NCBI GenBank assembly: GCA_016719885.1
Contig: JADJYF010000013.1
Location: forward strand, 1 to 64,000
Origin: Pseudomonadota bacterium
GTDB taxonomy: Bacteria; Pseudomonadota; Gammaproteobacteria; Ga0077536
Length of the DNA stretch: 64,000 bases
Direction: 5' to 3'
The notes beneath the pieces were generated by a model, which did no database searches, had not been told where the DNA came from, and saw only the letters and a program-made list of their open reading frames with translations. The stretch's first letter is position 1. Every line of letters begins with the position of its first letter. Below are positions 27,806 through 36,068 of the stretch, one piece after another. Both the position numbers and the translations under genes were made by a program.

Positions 27806-28564
27806 ATGAAAGCTCTCATCCTGAGCGCGGGCCAGGGCCGGCGGCTGTTGCCGCTGACCGCCGACAAACCCAAATCGGCGCTGCCGGTGGCCGATCGCTC
27901 GGTGCTCGAGTGGCAGTTGCACGAGATCGCGCAGTGCGACGTCGACGAAGTGGTGGTGGTGACCGGTTTCGCCGCCGACGTCATTGAAGACATCGTCGCG
28001 CGCCAGACCCTGGTGCCCACCCGCACGCTCTACAACCCGTTCTTCGCGCAATGCGACAACCTCGGCACCTGTTGGGTGGCGAAGCCGGAAATGCAGGGCG
28101 ATTTCATCATCATCAATGGCGACACCCTGTTCGAGGCCGCCATCCTGCGCCGCCTGTTGGCCAACGACGTCGGCGCGGCCGTGACCCTGGTGACCGACAG
28201 CAAGGCCAGCTATGACGACGACGACATGAAGGTCATCGTCAGCGATGGCCGTCTGCGTCGCGTCGGCAAGCAGCTCGATCGCGCCCAGGTCAACGGCGAA
28301 TCGATAGGCATGATGGCCTTCCGGCGCGAAGGGCCGGCGCGTTTCGCCGCCCAGCTCGATTACATGATGCGCCACGGCACCGGCTTCAAGCAGTGGTACC
28401 TCGCGGCGGTCGACCAACTGGCCGATCAGGATCTCGTCGCGACCTGTCCCATCGACGGCCTGTCGTGGTGCGAAATCGACGACCGCGCCGATCTCGAGCG
28501 CGCCGCGTCGGTGATCGCCACCTGGTATCCGTCCCCCGCCGCGTCGGCCGGCAAGGCAGGATGA
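27806..28564 (+). CDS. LicC-like nucleotidyltransferase (probable alcohol-phosphate cytidylyltransferase)
   Basis: A 252-residue protein with the NTP-transferase signature SAGQGRRLLPLTADKPKSALPV (Arg12-Arg13, Lys23), IINGDTLFE for metal binding and CEIDDRADLERA near the end. It belongs to the LicC/inositol-1-phosphate cytidylyltransferase-like group, which makes CDP-choline, CDP-inositol or similar CDP-alcohols. A CDP-alcohol phosphotransferase lies 4.1 kb downstream in the same locus, so it probably supplies that enzyme. The actual alcohol cannot be read from sequence. Confidence 0.75.
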   Translation: MKALILSAGQGRRLLPLTADKPKSALPVADRSVLEWQLHEIAQCDVDEVVVVTGFAADVIEDIVARQTLVPTRTLYNPFFAQCDNLGTCWVAKPEMQGDFIIINGDTLFEAAILRRLLANDVGAAVTLVTDSKASYDDDDMKVIVSDGRLRRVGKQLDRAQVNGESIGMMAFRREGPARFAAQLDYMMRHGTGFKQWYLAAVDQLADQDLVATCPIDGLSWCEIDDRADLERAASVIATWYPSPAASAGKAG

Positions 28565-28568
28565 GCGC

Positions 28569-29009
28569 ATGAACGCCACCATGGGCAAGTTCGGTTACCC
28601 CGCGTCGCTGGTGGCGGAATACGCGCACTGGGTGGTGTTGCTGCGACCGCAGCAGGTCACGCTCGGCGCGCTGGTGTTGGTGTGCAAGGAGGCGGTGACG
28701 AGCTTCGGTGCGCTGTCGGCGACGGCGGGCGCGGAGCTGGTGGCGGTCAGCAAGGATATCGAGCAGGCGCTCGGCGCCGCCTTCAGCCACGACAAGATCA
28801 ACTATCTCATGCTGATGATGGTCGACCCGGACGTGCACTTCCATGTGCTGCCGCGCTACGCGGCAACGCGTGCGTGCGCCGGCCAGGACTTCACCGACGT
28901 GGCGTGGCCGGGACCACCGCGCCTCAACGAAATCAACGCCACCGACGACGCCACCAACGACACCATTCGCGCGAGCCTGCGCTCGCACTGGCCGTCGCGC
29001 GGCGCCTGA
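28569..29009 (+). CDS. HIT-family protein with altered triad
   Basis: A 146-residue protein with a HIT-like C-terminal motif, VDPDVHFHVLPRY (residues 85-97). In this subgroup the expected motif is H-V-H-F-H; here the first His is Asp88, while His90 (the usual nucleophile position) and His92 remain. HIT enzymes cleave or transfer nucleotidyl groups. Next to a cytidylyltransferase it may recycle or handle a CDP/nucleotide intermediate (inference). It begins 4 bases after the LicC-like gene, so the two are probably co-translated. Confidence 0.65.
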   Translation: MNATMGKFGYPASLVAEYAHWVVLLRPQQVTLGALVLVCKEAVTSFGALSATAGAELVAVSKDIEQALGAAFSHDKINYLMLMMVDPDVHFHVLPRYAATRACAGQDFTDVAWPGPPRLNEINATDDATNDTIRASLRSHWPSRGA

Positions 29010-29014
29010 GCGCG

Positions 29015-29572
29015 CTACTTCTTCTTGCGGTGAGGCGTGGTCACGACCTTGACCCGCCCATGGGTGCCGGCTTCGAAGGTCTTGCGGTCCAATGAATAAC
29101 GAATGGACTCGCTGCTGATCGATTCCTTGCCTTTGATGATGGTGGCCGCGCCTTCGAGGCGCATGAGCTTGGCGCGCGGATCGAAATCGAGATGCGTGCT
29201 TTGCCCTTCCAGCGGCTGGCTCGGATCGTCACCGGTGACGATGATGCGCGCCGGCGCGCCCTCCACCACCACGCGACTGGGATCTCCGAGCTTGCCTTCG
29301 ACGCGCGCCGTGTCGGCATGGATGCGCCAATGCGAGCCGCGCAGTTGCAGGTCGCCGCGGATGAACATCACGTCGCCGTTGTCCGATTCCCACGCTTCCT
29401 GGGCGCGCGCGATGACGGTGTCCGCGAGGTCGTGCGCATCGTCGGCGCGGGCGCCCACGGCAAGCAGCGCGAGGCACAGGCACGCACTCACGCCTTGCAC
29501 GGCCCGCCTACGCTGCCCATGATACCGGCTGCCGCCGACCCGGACGCCGTTCAAACTCGTTGACCTGACCAT
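29015..29572 (-). CDS. LptA/OstA-like periplasmic protein
   Basis: A 185-residue protein with a signal peptide (hydrophobic ACLCLALLAVGARADD, cleavage near residue 43 from the annotated start) and one OstA/LptA beta-jellyroll domain (NGDVMFIRGDLQLRG, RIHADTARVEG, STHLDFDPRAKLMRLEG). LptA forms the periplasmic bridge carrying lipopolysaccharide to LptD. The ATG at 29572 leaves only one base before the divergent lptF-like start; GTG 29500 is a plausible later start. In E. coli-like genomes lptA lies with lptB and lptC, so this copy next to LptF/G and sphingolipid genes looks like a specialised paralogue. Confidence 0.75.
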   Translation of the reverse strand: MVRSTSLNGVRVGGSRYHGQRRRAVQGVSACLCLALLAVGARADDAHDLADTVIARAQEAWESDNGDVMFIRGDLQLRGSHWRIHADTARVEGKLGDPSRVVVEGAPARIIVTGDDPSQPLEGQSTHLDFDPRAKLMRLEGAATIIKGKESISSESIRYSLDRKTFEAGTHGRVKVVTTPHRKKK

Positions 29573-29573
29573 C

Positions 29574-30629
29574 GTGGTGCTCGATCGCTACCTGTTACGT
29601 GAAATCGGCGCGAGCTTCGCGGCGGTTGCGGCTGCGCTGACGGTGGTGTTCCTGGCCTATAGCCTGACCCGCTTTCTGACCGATGCCGCCGGCGGTTTGT
29701 TGCGCGCCGACGAGGTCGCGCTGCTGACGCTGTACAAGTCGATCATCGCGCTCGAAGTGCTACTGCCGCTGGCGCTCTACTTCGGCCTCATCGTCGGCTT
29801 CAGCCGCTTGAACAGCCATGCCGAGCTGACCGCCATGCAGGCCTGCGGCTACGGGCGGCGGCGCCTGCAACGGCCGCTGTTCCTGTGCAGCCTGCTGCTC
29901 GCCACCGCGGTCGGCGCATTTTCGTTCACGGTCAGGCCGTGGGCCTACTCTGCGATGTTCGAACTGAAGGCGCAAGCCGACGCGTCGTCCGAACTCGATC
30001 GCATCAAGGCCCAGCGCTTCTACCTCTACGACGCCAACAACCGCGCGGTCTACGTCGAGCACATCAGCCGTGACGGGCGCGCGCTGTCCGGCGTGTTCAT
30101 TCGAGAACGGCGCGGCGAAGGCGTGGTGGTGATGTCGGCGCCGAGCGGCACCCTGCACCCCTTCGCCACACCCGACCGGCATCGCCTCACCCTGGCGGAC
30201 GCGAGCATCTACAAGAACGTGGCCGGCGGCTCGGATTTCTACGGCAATTTCGCCACGCTGACGCTCTCGATCAAGGCCGCACGTACGCTCGAGCGCGAAT
30301 ACCGCACCAAGTCCGAGCCGACCGCCGCGCTGCTGCTTTCGCACGACCCGCAAGACCGCGCGGAGCTGCAATGGCGCTTGTCGACCGCGTTGTCCACGCT
30401 GCTGCTGGCGCTGGTGGCGCTGGGCCTGGCCGAGACCCGTCCGCGGCAGTCGCGCTTCGCGCGCCTGCCGATAGCGCTCGGCGTGTACGCCATCTACTAC
30501 AACCTGCTCGGCCTCGGTCGCACCTGGGTCGAACATCAATGGGCGCCGAGCATCTGGTGGGTGCCGGCGCTACTGGCGGCGGCGCTGCTGGTGATCTGGC
30601 ACTCGACACCGTTCGCGCGCAGCCATTGA
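29574..30629 (+). CDS. LptF-like ABC transporter permease
   Basis: A 351-residue YjgP/YjgQ-family permease. Three helices in the N-terminal half (about residues 10-30, 52-75, 95-115), a periplasmic beta domain (about 125-260) and three C-terminal helices are visible. The start LDRYLLREIGASF and cytoplasmic loop NSHAELTAMQACGYG are typical; the latter contacts the ATPase. Start is GTG 29574 or 29577. Whether this is the main LPS transporter or a sphingolipid-specific copy cannot be decided from the window; the context favours the latter. No LptB ATPase gene is present here. Confidence 0.82.
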   Translation: MVLDRYLLREIGASFAAVAAALTVVFLAYSLTRFLTDAAGGLLRADEVALLTLYKSIIALEVLLPLALYFGLIVGFSRLNSHAELTAMQACGYGRRRLQRPLFLCSLLLATAVGAFSFTVRPWAYSAMFELKAQADASSELDRIKAQRFYLYDANNRAVYVEHISRDGRALSGVFIRERRGEGVVVMSAPSGTLHPFATPDRHRLTLADASIYKNVAGGSDFYGNFATLTLSIKAARTLEREYRTKSEPTAALLLSHDPQDRAELQWRLSTALSTLLLALVALGLAETRPRQSRFARLPIALGVYAIYYNLLGLGRTWVEHQWAPSIWWVPALLAAALLVIWHSTPFARSH

Positions 30630-30657
30630 ACGACAGCCATCCAAACGACCCGACGCC

Positions 30658-31719
30658 ATGACGCTCATCGACCGCTACATCGTCATCAATTTCCTGAAAG
30701 CGGCGGCGGTGGTGCTGGTCCTGCTGCTGGTGCTGTTCAGCTTCCTGGCCCTGACCGATGAACTGGACGAGGTCGGCCAGGGCAGCTTCACCACAGTCGA
30801 TGCCATCGCGGTCGTGATCCTGACCTTGCCGACGCGCATCATCGACCTGCTGCCGGTGACCGCGCTGCTGGCGTCGGTACTGGGTCTCGGCGCGCTGGCC
30901 AATCACGGCGAACTGTTGGCCCTGCGCGCCGCCGGCATGTCGCCGTGGCGCATCGCGCGCGGGCTCTTGATGCTGATGGCGATGGTGGTGGTGGTGGCCA
31001 TGGTCGCGCGCGCGACGCTCATTCCGCAGGTGGAACGCCAGGCCCAGGAATACCGCTCCAAGACCTTGCCGCAGACCGCGCTCGGCGGCGCCGAGTTCTG
31101 GAGTCGCCACGAGAACCGCTTCATCCGCGTTGGCGGCGTCGACTTCGGCCGCATACCGCGTGACATCGAAATCTATGAGCTCGGTGTACGCGGGCGCCTG
31201 CAACGCCTCCTGCAGGCGCACAAGGCCGACATCGTCGACGACCGTAAATGGCTGCTGCACGACGTCGAGGAACGCGTGCTGGGCGAAGACTCGGTGCAGC
31301 ACAAGCGCATGGCCACGCTGAGCTGGCAGAGTTTCCTGACGCCCGAACAGATGGCGACGCTGATCGCGCCGGCCCATGCGCTGTCGGTGTTCGACCTTTA
31401 CGCCTACATCCACGAAATGGAAGGCTCGGGCGTCGACACGCGCCGCTACCAGGCCATGCTATGGCAACAGCTGGCGCTGCCGACCGCGCTGTTCGCGATG
31501 ACCCTGCTGGGCTTGCCCTTCGTGCTGGCCAGCCTGCAAAGCCGCACGCCGGGCCTGCGCGTGGTGCTGGGCGGCGCGGCGGGCATCGGCTTTTATCTTT
31601 TCGATCAGATCACGAGCCATCTCTCGACGCTGCTCGACCTGCCACCGGCGCCGACCGCGCTGGCGCCGTCGGCGCTGCTGCTGTTGCTGGCGGTGATCGG
31701 CATCAGCCGCACCGCCTGA
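30658..31719 (+). CDS. LptG-like ABC transporter permease
   Basis: A 353-residue YjgQ-type permease with the same layout as the preceding gene. It begins TLIDRYIVINFLKA, has the coupling loop NHGELLALRAAGMS, a periplasmic jellyroll-like region (about residues 120-260) and three C-terminal helices. It follows the LptF-like gene after 28 bases, and together they would form the heterodimeric transmembrane part of an LptB2FG-type lipid extractor. LptB would have to come from elsewhere. Confidence 0.85.
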   Translation: MTLIDRYIVINFLKAAAVVLVLLLVLFSFLALTDELDEVGQGSFTTVDAIAVVILTLPTRIIDLLPVTALLASVLGLGALANHGELLALRAAGMSPWRIARGLLMLMAMVVVVAMVARATLIPQVERQAQEYRSKTLPQTALGGAEFWSRHENRFIRVGGVDFGRIPRDIEIYELGVRGRLQRLLQAHKADIVDDRKWLLHDVEERVLGEDSVQHKRMATLSWQSFLTPEQMATLIAPAHALSVFDLYAYIHEMEGSGVDTRRYQAMLWQQLALPTALFAMTLLGLPFVLASLQSRTPGLRVVLGGAAGIGFYLFDQITSHLSTLLDLPPAPTALAPSALLLLLAVIGISRTA

Positions 31720-31721
31720 CA

Positions 31722-32594
31722 TCACAACACCGGCACCGACCAGCGCTCGCGCTGGTGGAGCATCATGACGCCCTCGGCGCTTTCGCACTTGAGCGCGCAG
31801 TCGACCTGCCAGGTCGCACCGTCACGCCGGATCTCGAACACGCGGTAGGAGGCGGGATTGCGCGCGACCGCGCTCGAGGCCGGCGCCGACACCATCACCC
31901 GCATGCGCTCATCGACCACCCGTGTGGCGTTGTGATGCAGATGACCGTGCAGCACCAGTTCGACTTGATGCCGGCGCAGCAGCGCGGTGAGTTCGACGGC
32001 ATCGGCGAGATCCTTGCGCGCCGGCGCCTGCCCGGGCAGGGGCGCGTGGTGCAGCATCACGCAGCGGAAACGGCCCGACGATTGCGCGAGCATTTGCGCC
32101 AGTGACTCGAGCTGCGCCGCGCCCACGCGTCCGCCGGCCGACCACCACGGCATGGGCTCGGCGGAGGACAGGGCGATGACCGAGATCTCGTCACGCTCGA
32201 CCAGGCGCGGGAAGTGTGCGCCCTCGTCGCCGTGCAGGTAGGCGGACCACTGCTGTTCGATGCCGAGCACGGTGTCGGCGCGGTAGCAATCATGATTGCC
32301 GGGCGCCAGCACCACCGGCTGGCTGACCGCCAGGGTGTCGAGCCAGGCGCGCGCTTCGACCAGCTCCGAGGCGAGGCCGATGTGCACGAGATCACCGGTC
32401 ACCAGCGCCAGGTCGGCGCCCTCGCCACAGGCGGCGCGTGTCACGCGCGCGAGCGTTTCGGCGCGCAGGTGGTGTCGCCGTTTGCTCCACCAGGACAAAA
32501 ATCCGAGACGGCGCTTGCCGCGCAGGCCCCACGGCGAAACGTCACCGAGAGAACTCAGGTGCGGGTCGGTAAGATGCAGCAGACGAACGCTCAC
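31722..32594 (-). CDS. Calcineurin-like metallophosphoesterase
   Basis: A 290-residue enzyme with all metal-binding motifs in order: TDPHL (9-13), TGDLVH, APGNHD, LHHAPLP and LHGHLHHN. Its general type is that of CpdA/3',5'-cAMP phosphodiesterases, but such proteins act on many phosphoesters. It faces the LptG-like gene and is divergent from the CDP-alcohol phosphotransferase. A role in removing a phosphate during head-group synthesis is possible but unproven. Confidence 0.8.
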   Translation of the reverse strand: MSVRLLHLTDPHLSSLGDVSPWGLRGKRRLGFLSWWSKRRHHLRAETLARVTRAACGEGADLALVTGDLVHIGLASELVEARAWLDTLAVSQPVVLAPGNHDCYRADTVLGIEQQWSAYLHGDEGAHFPRLVERDEISVIALSSAEPMPWWSAGGRVGAAQLESLAQMLAQSSGRFRCVMLHHAPLPGQAPARKDLADAVELTALLRRHQVELVLHGHLHHNATRVVDERMRVMVSAPASSAVARNPASYRVFEIRRDGATWQVDCALKCESAEGVMMLHQRERWSVPVL

Positions 32595-32599
32595 AAGCC

Positions 32600-32629
32600 T
32601 TTACCGAGGATCTCTGAAGTTTCTATAAT
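32600..32629 (+). promoter_or_regulatory. Putative promoter of the head-group/flippase genes
   Basis: TTTACC (32600-32605) and a perfect TATAAT (32624-32629) are 18 bases apart in the short AT-rich gap between the divergent phosphoesterase and CDP-alcohol phosphotransferase genes. The -10 ends 42 bases before the downstream ATG. Confidence 0.5.
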
Positions 32630-32671
32630 TCAAGGATTTACTCAACGAAAATCGAGGGCGCAGTATATCCC

Positions 32672-33856
32672 ATGGCCAGCATCGCCTGCATACTCGGAGA
32701 CCATCCGCTGCGCTTGTGGGGATTGAGTTCGCGTGAACGCCTGACGCGCCAACTACGCGCCGCTGGCTTCACCACCATCGTCACCGAACTCGGCGCCGTG
32801 AGCGCCACCGACACCGTGCTGCTGGTACACGCCGGCTACCTGTTCGAGCAACGCACCATCAGCGCCCTCGCCAGGCAGCAAGATGCGTTGCTGGAATGCC
32901 CACGCGATGGTGGCCTGGCGGGCGCCATCGCGAACGGCGCGCGCGCCGCCGAATTCGCCGCGGCCCTGACCACCGCCAGCGCGACGCGCCCGACGGATGC
33001 GCGTCTTCTGCGACCGGCCGAGCTCGAACATTACGACGACCATCTGCGCCGTGTCGAACCGCCGCTGCTGGAACCGATGCGCGAAGAACAGCGCGACGCG
33101 CTGGAGAGCGTGCTCTACGGCAACGCCTACAAGGGCATCACCGATCTCGTCACCAAGTGGCTGTGGCCGCGCCCCGCGCGTCGCGTGGTCGGCTGGTGCG
33201 CGAACGCCGGCATCACGCCCAACATGGTCACCGTCACCGGCCTGCTGCTGGTGCTGGCCGCCACTTGGCTGTTCGCCCATGGCGCATTCGTCAGCGGCCT
33301 CGCATGCGGCTGGCTGATGACCCTGCTCGACACCGTCGACGGCAAGCTCGCGCGCGTCACGGTGCAATCGAGCAAGCTCGGCCACTGGCTGGACCATGGC
33401 ATGGACATCGTCCATCCACCGTTCTGGTACGTGCTGTGGGGCACGGGACTCGGCGCCAGCATCGCGCCGGACACCGGGCAGCTGATGGTGCAATTGATCA
33501 TCGGCGGCTATATCGCCGGGCGCGCGTTGGAAGCGCTGTTCCATGCGCTCGGCAGTTGCAGCATGTTTGCCTGGCGTCCCTTCGACGCCTATTTCCGCCT
33601 GGTCACCGCGCGGCGCAATCCCTGCCTCATCATCATGACGGCATGCGTGTTGGCGGGTCGCCCCGACTGGGCTTTCTACGGTGTCGCGCTGTGGACCGCC
33701 GGCAGCAGCGCGGTGATGGCCTTGCGCCTCGCCTACGCCACGCTCGAACGCCTGCGTCATGGTCCCTTGCGCTCGTGGCTGACCGACCCGGCGGCCGCCA
33801 CCGTGCACGCACAGGCCTATCGCACTTTCGCCGGCACCCGCGGTGCCTATGGCTGA
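32672..33856 (+). CDS. CDP-alcohol phosphatidyltransferase with degenerate N-terminal nucleotidyltransferase-like domain
   Basis: A 394-residue protein. The C-terminal membrane domain (from about residue 150) carries the complete CDP-alcohol phosphotransferase motif, with Asp220, Asp223, Gly224, Ala227, Arg228, Gly237, Asp241 and Asp245 (D-TV-DG-KL-AR-x8-G-x3-D-x3-D). The lead-in YKGITDLVTKWLWP resembles DIPP-synthase-type enzymes. Residues 1 to about 105 look like a decayed nucleotidyltransferase (LWGLSSRERLTRQLRAAG) without catalytic signature. It should join a CDP-alcohol to an acceptor such as ceramide, releasing CMP. A separate LicC-like enzyme upstream can supply the lost activity. The next gene overlaps its end. 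Confidence 0.85.
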   Translation: MASIACILGDHPLRLWGLSSRERLTRQLRAAGFTTIVTELGAVSATDTVLLVHAGYLFEQRTISALARQQDALLECPRDGGLAGAIANGARAAEFAAALTTASATRPTDARLLRPAELEHYDDHLRRVEPPLLEPMREEQRDALESVLYGNAYKGITDLVTKWLWPRPARRVVGWCANAGITPNMVTVTGLLLVLAATWLFAHGAFVSGLACGWLMTLLDTVDGKLARVTVQSSKLGHWLDHGMDIVHPPFWYVLWGTGLGASIAPDTGQLMVQLIIGGYIAGRALEALFHALGSCSMFAWRPFDAYFRLVTARRNPCLIIMTACVLAGRPDWAFYGVALWTAGSSAVMALRLAYATLERLRHGPLRSWLTDPAAATVHAQAYRTFAGTRGAYG

Positions 33857-34751
33857 GTCGAGCGCGGGCAGCGTCAGCGAAAACGATCCGACGCTTGCCG
33901 CTTTCGTCGAGCACTTCGCCGCGCGCTTCGGCGCGCACCTCGTCGCGGTGCTCGCCTATGGCTCCTACCTGCGTGGCAAGCGCGACACGGTGCTTGATTT
34001 CTACGTTCTGCTGGACAGCTACGCGGCGCTGCCGCGCCTGCAAGGGCTGGCCAACCGCGCGCTGCCGCCCAACGTCTATCACGTCACGCTCGGCAGCGGC
34101 GAGGCACGCCAGGCGGCGAAGTTCGCGACCGTCACGCTCGAGCATTTCGCGCGGTCGATCGAGCACGACTTCCACTGCTATTTCTGGGCGCGCTTCGCGC
34201 AACCCTTCGTGGTGCTGTTCGCGCGTGACGAGGTGGTGCGCGAGCGGATCGGCAAGCTCGGCCTCGCGGCCGCGCGCCGCGTGCTCACCAGCAGCATCGC
34301 CAGCCTGCCGGAGACCTTCGACAGCGAGACGGCGTGGCGCCATGCGTTCACACTGAGCTATGGCGCCGAACTGCGCGCCGAGGATCCGGCAGCCGCGGCG
34401 CGCCTGTACGCCTGCTACGGCGACACGCTCGATGCGCATCTCGCTGCGCTGGCCGGTGAATTCGGTCTGGTACAGGACGACGCTAAGCGTTGGCGCCATA
34501 CGCCCTCAGCGCTCGCCGCCACGCGCCTGCGGCACGAGTGGCAACGTCGACGCCGGCTCGGAAAGTTTCTCTCGGTGGCGCGCCTGCTGAAGGCCGCCTT
34601 CACCTTCAACGATCCGCTCGACTACGTGGTGTGGAAAGTCGCGCGTCACTCCGGCGTGGTCGAAGAGCCGACCCCTTTGCAGCGTCGCCATCCGCTGCTG
34701 TTCGGCTGGGGCGTGCTGTGGCGGCTGTACCGGCGCGGTGGTTTCCGCTGA
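33849..34751 (+). CDS. Nucleotidyltransferase-fold protein, possibly Tam41-like
   Basis: A 300-residue soluble protein. It has a polymerase-beta-type start, AYGSYLRGKRDTVLDFYVL (Gly38-Ser39, then Asp46/Asp50), followed by NRALPPNVYHVTLG and KFATVTLEHFARSI...WARFAQPFVVLF. This order resembles Tam41/MMP37 CDP-lipid synthases, which join CMP to a phospholipid, though I cannot verify homology. The ATG at 33849 overlaps the CDP-alcohol phosphotransferase gene by 8 bases, and its own stop overlaps the flippase start. In this locus it could activate a lipid or head group with CTP. Function uncertain. Confidence 0.5.
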   Translation: MAESSAGSVSENDPTLAAFVEHFAARFGAHLVAVLAYGSYLRGKRDTVLDFYVLLDSYAALPRLQGLANRALPPNVYHVTLGSGEARQAAKFATVTLEHFARSIEHDFHCYFWARFAQPFVVLFARDEVVRERIGKLGLAAARRVLTSSIASLPETFDSETAWRHAFTLSYGAELRAEDPAAAARLYACYGDTLDAHLAALAGEFGLVQDDAKRWRHTPSALAATRLRHEWQRRRRLGKFLSVARLLKAAFTFNDPLDYVVWKVARHSGVVEEPTPLQRRHPLLFGWGVLWRLYRRGGFR

Positions 34752-36067
34752 TGTTGCGCGACTGGTTGCAAATACCGGCGCTGAAACGCGTCCTGCAGAA
34801 TTTCATGGTACTGGCCAGCGGACGCGCCGCCGGCGGCGTACTGGGCTTCATCGCGACCCTGCTCAGCGCTCGCGCGCTGGGGCCCGAAGACTTCGGCGTG
34901 GTGGCGATGATCAGCGCCTACGTGCTGGTGGTGCGCGGCTTCTGCAACATCAAGCCCTTCGAGGCCATCGTGCGCTATGGCGTGGCGCTGGCGGACGATC
35001 ACGATCTGGAGGGACTCGCGCGCCTGCTGCGCGTGTCGCTGGCGCTCGATGCCGTCAGCGCGCTGTCCGGCACGATGATCGCGGTGCTGGTGGCCTGGCT
35101 TGGTGGGCCGCTGATGGGCTGGTCATCGTCGACCACCACCGTCGCCATGGGGTACAGCCTGATCCTGCTGGGCTCCGGCACGGCGACGGCCAGCGGCTCG
35201 TTGCGCATCTTCGATCGATTCGATGCCATCAGCCACGTACAGGTGTTTTCCAGCGTGTGGCGCCTGGCCGGCGTGGTGCTGGTCACGCAACTCGGCGCCG
35301 CCAGTGTCAGCACCATCGCCGCGGTATGGGCCACCGCGCAGTTCACACAGTACCTCGGCACCTCCTGGTATGGCGCCAGGGTGGTGTTCGCGCGCATGTC
35401 GTGGCGGCGCCTGCGCGGCCCGCTGGACCTCGGTGAAATGGGCCGCAGCCATCCGGGCATCTGGAGTTTCCTCAACGTCATCTATTGGCAGGCGACGCTG
35501 GATCTCGTGCCGAAATCCCTCGGCACTTTGTACGCCGGTGCGTTGCTCGGTCCACATGGCGCGGCCATGTTCCGCATCGCGCGCGAGTTCGCCAACGTCG
35601 TGGCCAAGCCCGCGCTGCTGGTACGCCAGGCCATCTATCCCGACCTGGCGCGGCTGCGCCATCGGCGTGACGACGCCTTCAACAAGGTGGTGGTGAGCAT
35701 GGCAGCGATGATGGGCATCCCGGCGCTGCTGCTGGCGGTGGCCTCGCTGTGGCTGGGCGCGCCGCTGCTGAAACTGGCGGTGGGTGAGAACTACGTGCCG
35801 GCGGCCGGCCTGCTCACCTGGCTGATAGCGGCGGCCACGCTTGAAATGGCGGCCTCGCCCCTGCGCCCGGCCGGCTACGCGCTCGGTTGCGCGAAGGCGA
35901 TGCTGGCGGTGCAGGTAGTGGCCTCGGTGGTGTTCATCGCCGCCTTTCAGGGCCTGACTCCGGCGCTGGGTGTGACCGGCCCGGGCGTGGCGACGGTCGC
36001 CATGTCGCTGGTCACGCTGCTCGGCATGGCCTTCGCGGTGCGGCGCGCGCTCACGCCCGCCGCGTGA
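34751..36067 (+). CDS. Wzx/MOP-superfamily lipid flippase-like protein
   Basis: A 438-residue membrane protein with about 12 hydrophobic helices. The opening (LASGRAAGGVLGFIATLLSARALGPEDFGVVA) is typical of polysaccharide-type flippases of the MOP exporter superfamily. Such proteins flip lipid-linked glycans across the inner membrane. No glycosyltransferases are nearby, and the gene overlaps the head-group genes by one base, so a (phospho)sphingolipid or a lipid intermediate is the likelier substrate (inference). Confidence 0.78.
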   Translation: MLRDWLQIPALKRVLQNFMVLASGRAAGGVLGFIATLLSARALGPEDFGVVAMISAYVLVVRGFCNIKPFEAIVRYGVALADDHDLEGLARLLRVSLALDAVSALSGTMIAVLVAWLGGPLMGWSSSTTTVAMGYSLILLGSGTATASGSLRIFDRFDAISHVQVFSSVWRLAGVVLVTQLGAASVSTIAAVWATAQFTQYLGTSWYGARVVFARMSWRRLRGPLDLGEMGRSHPGIWSFLNVIYWQATLDLVPKSLGTLYAGALLGPHGAAMFRIAREFANVVAKPALLVRQAIYPDLARLRHRRDDAFNKVVVSMAAMMGIPALLLAVASLWLGAPLLKLAVGENYVPAAGLLTWLIAAATLEMAASPLRPAGYALGCAKAMLAVQVVASVVFIAAFQGLTPALGVTGPGVATVAMSLVTLLGMAFAVRRALTPAA

Positions 36068-36068
36068 A

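Noticed and set aside
31722..32594. LpxH (UDP-diacylglucosamine hydrolase) in the lipid locus
   Set aside because: It has the general metallophosphoesterase motifs but nothing specific to LpxH, so only the superfamily is claimed.
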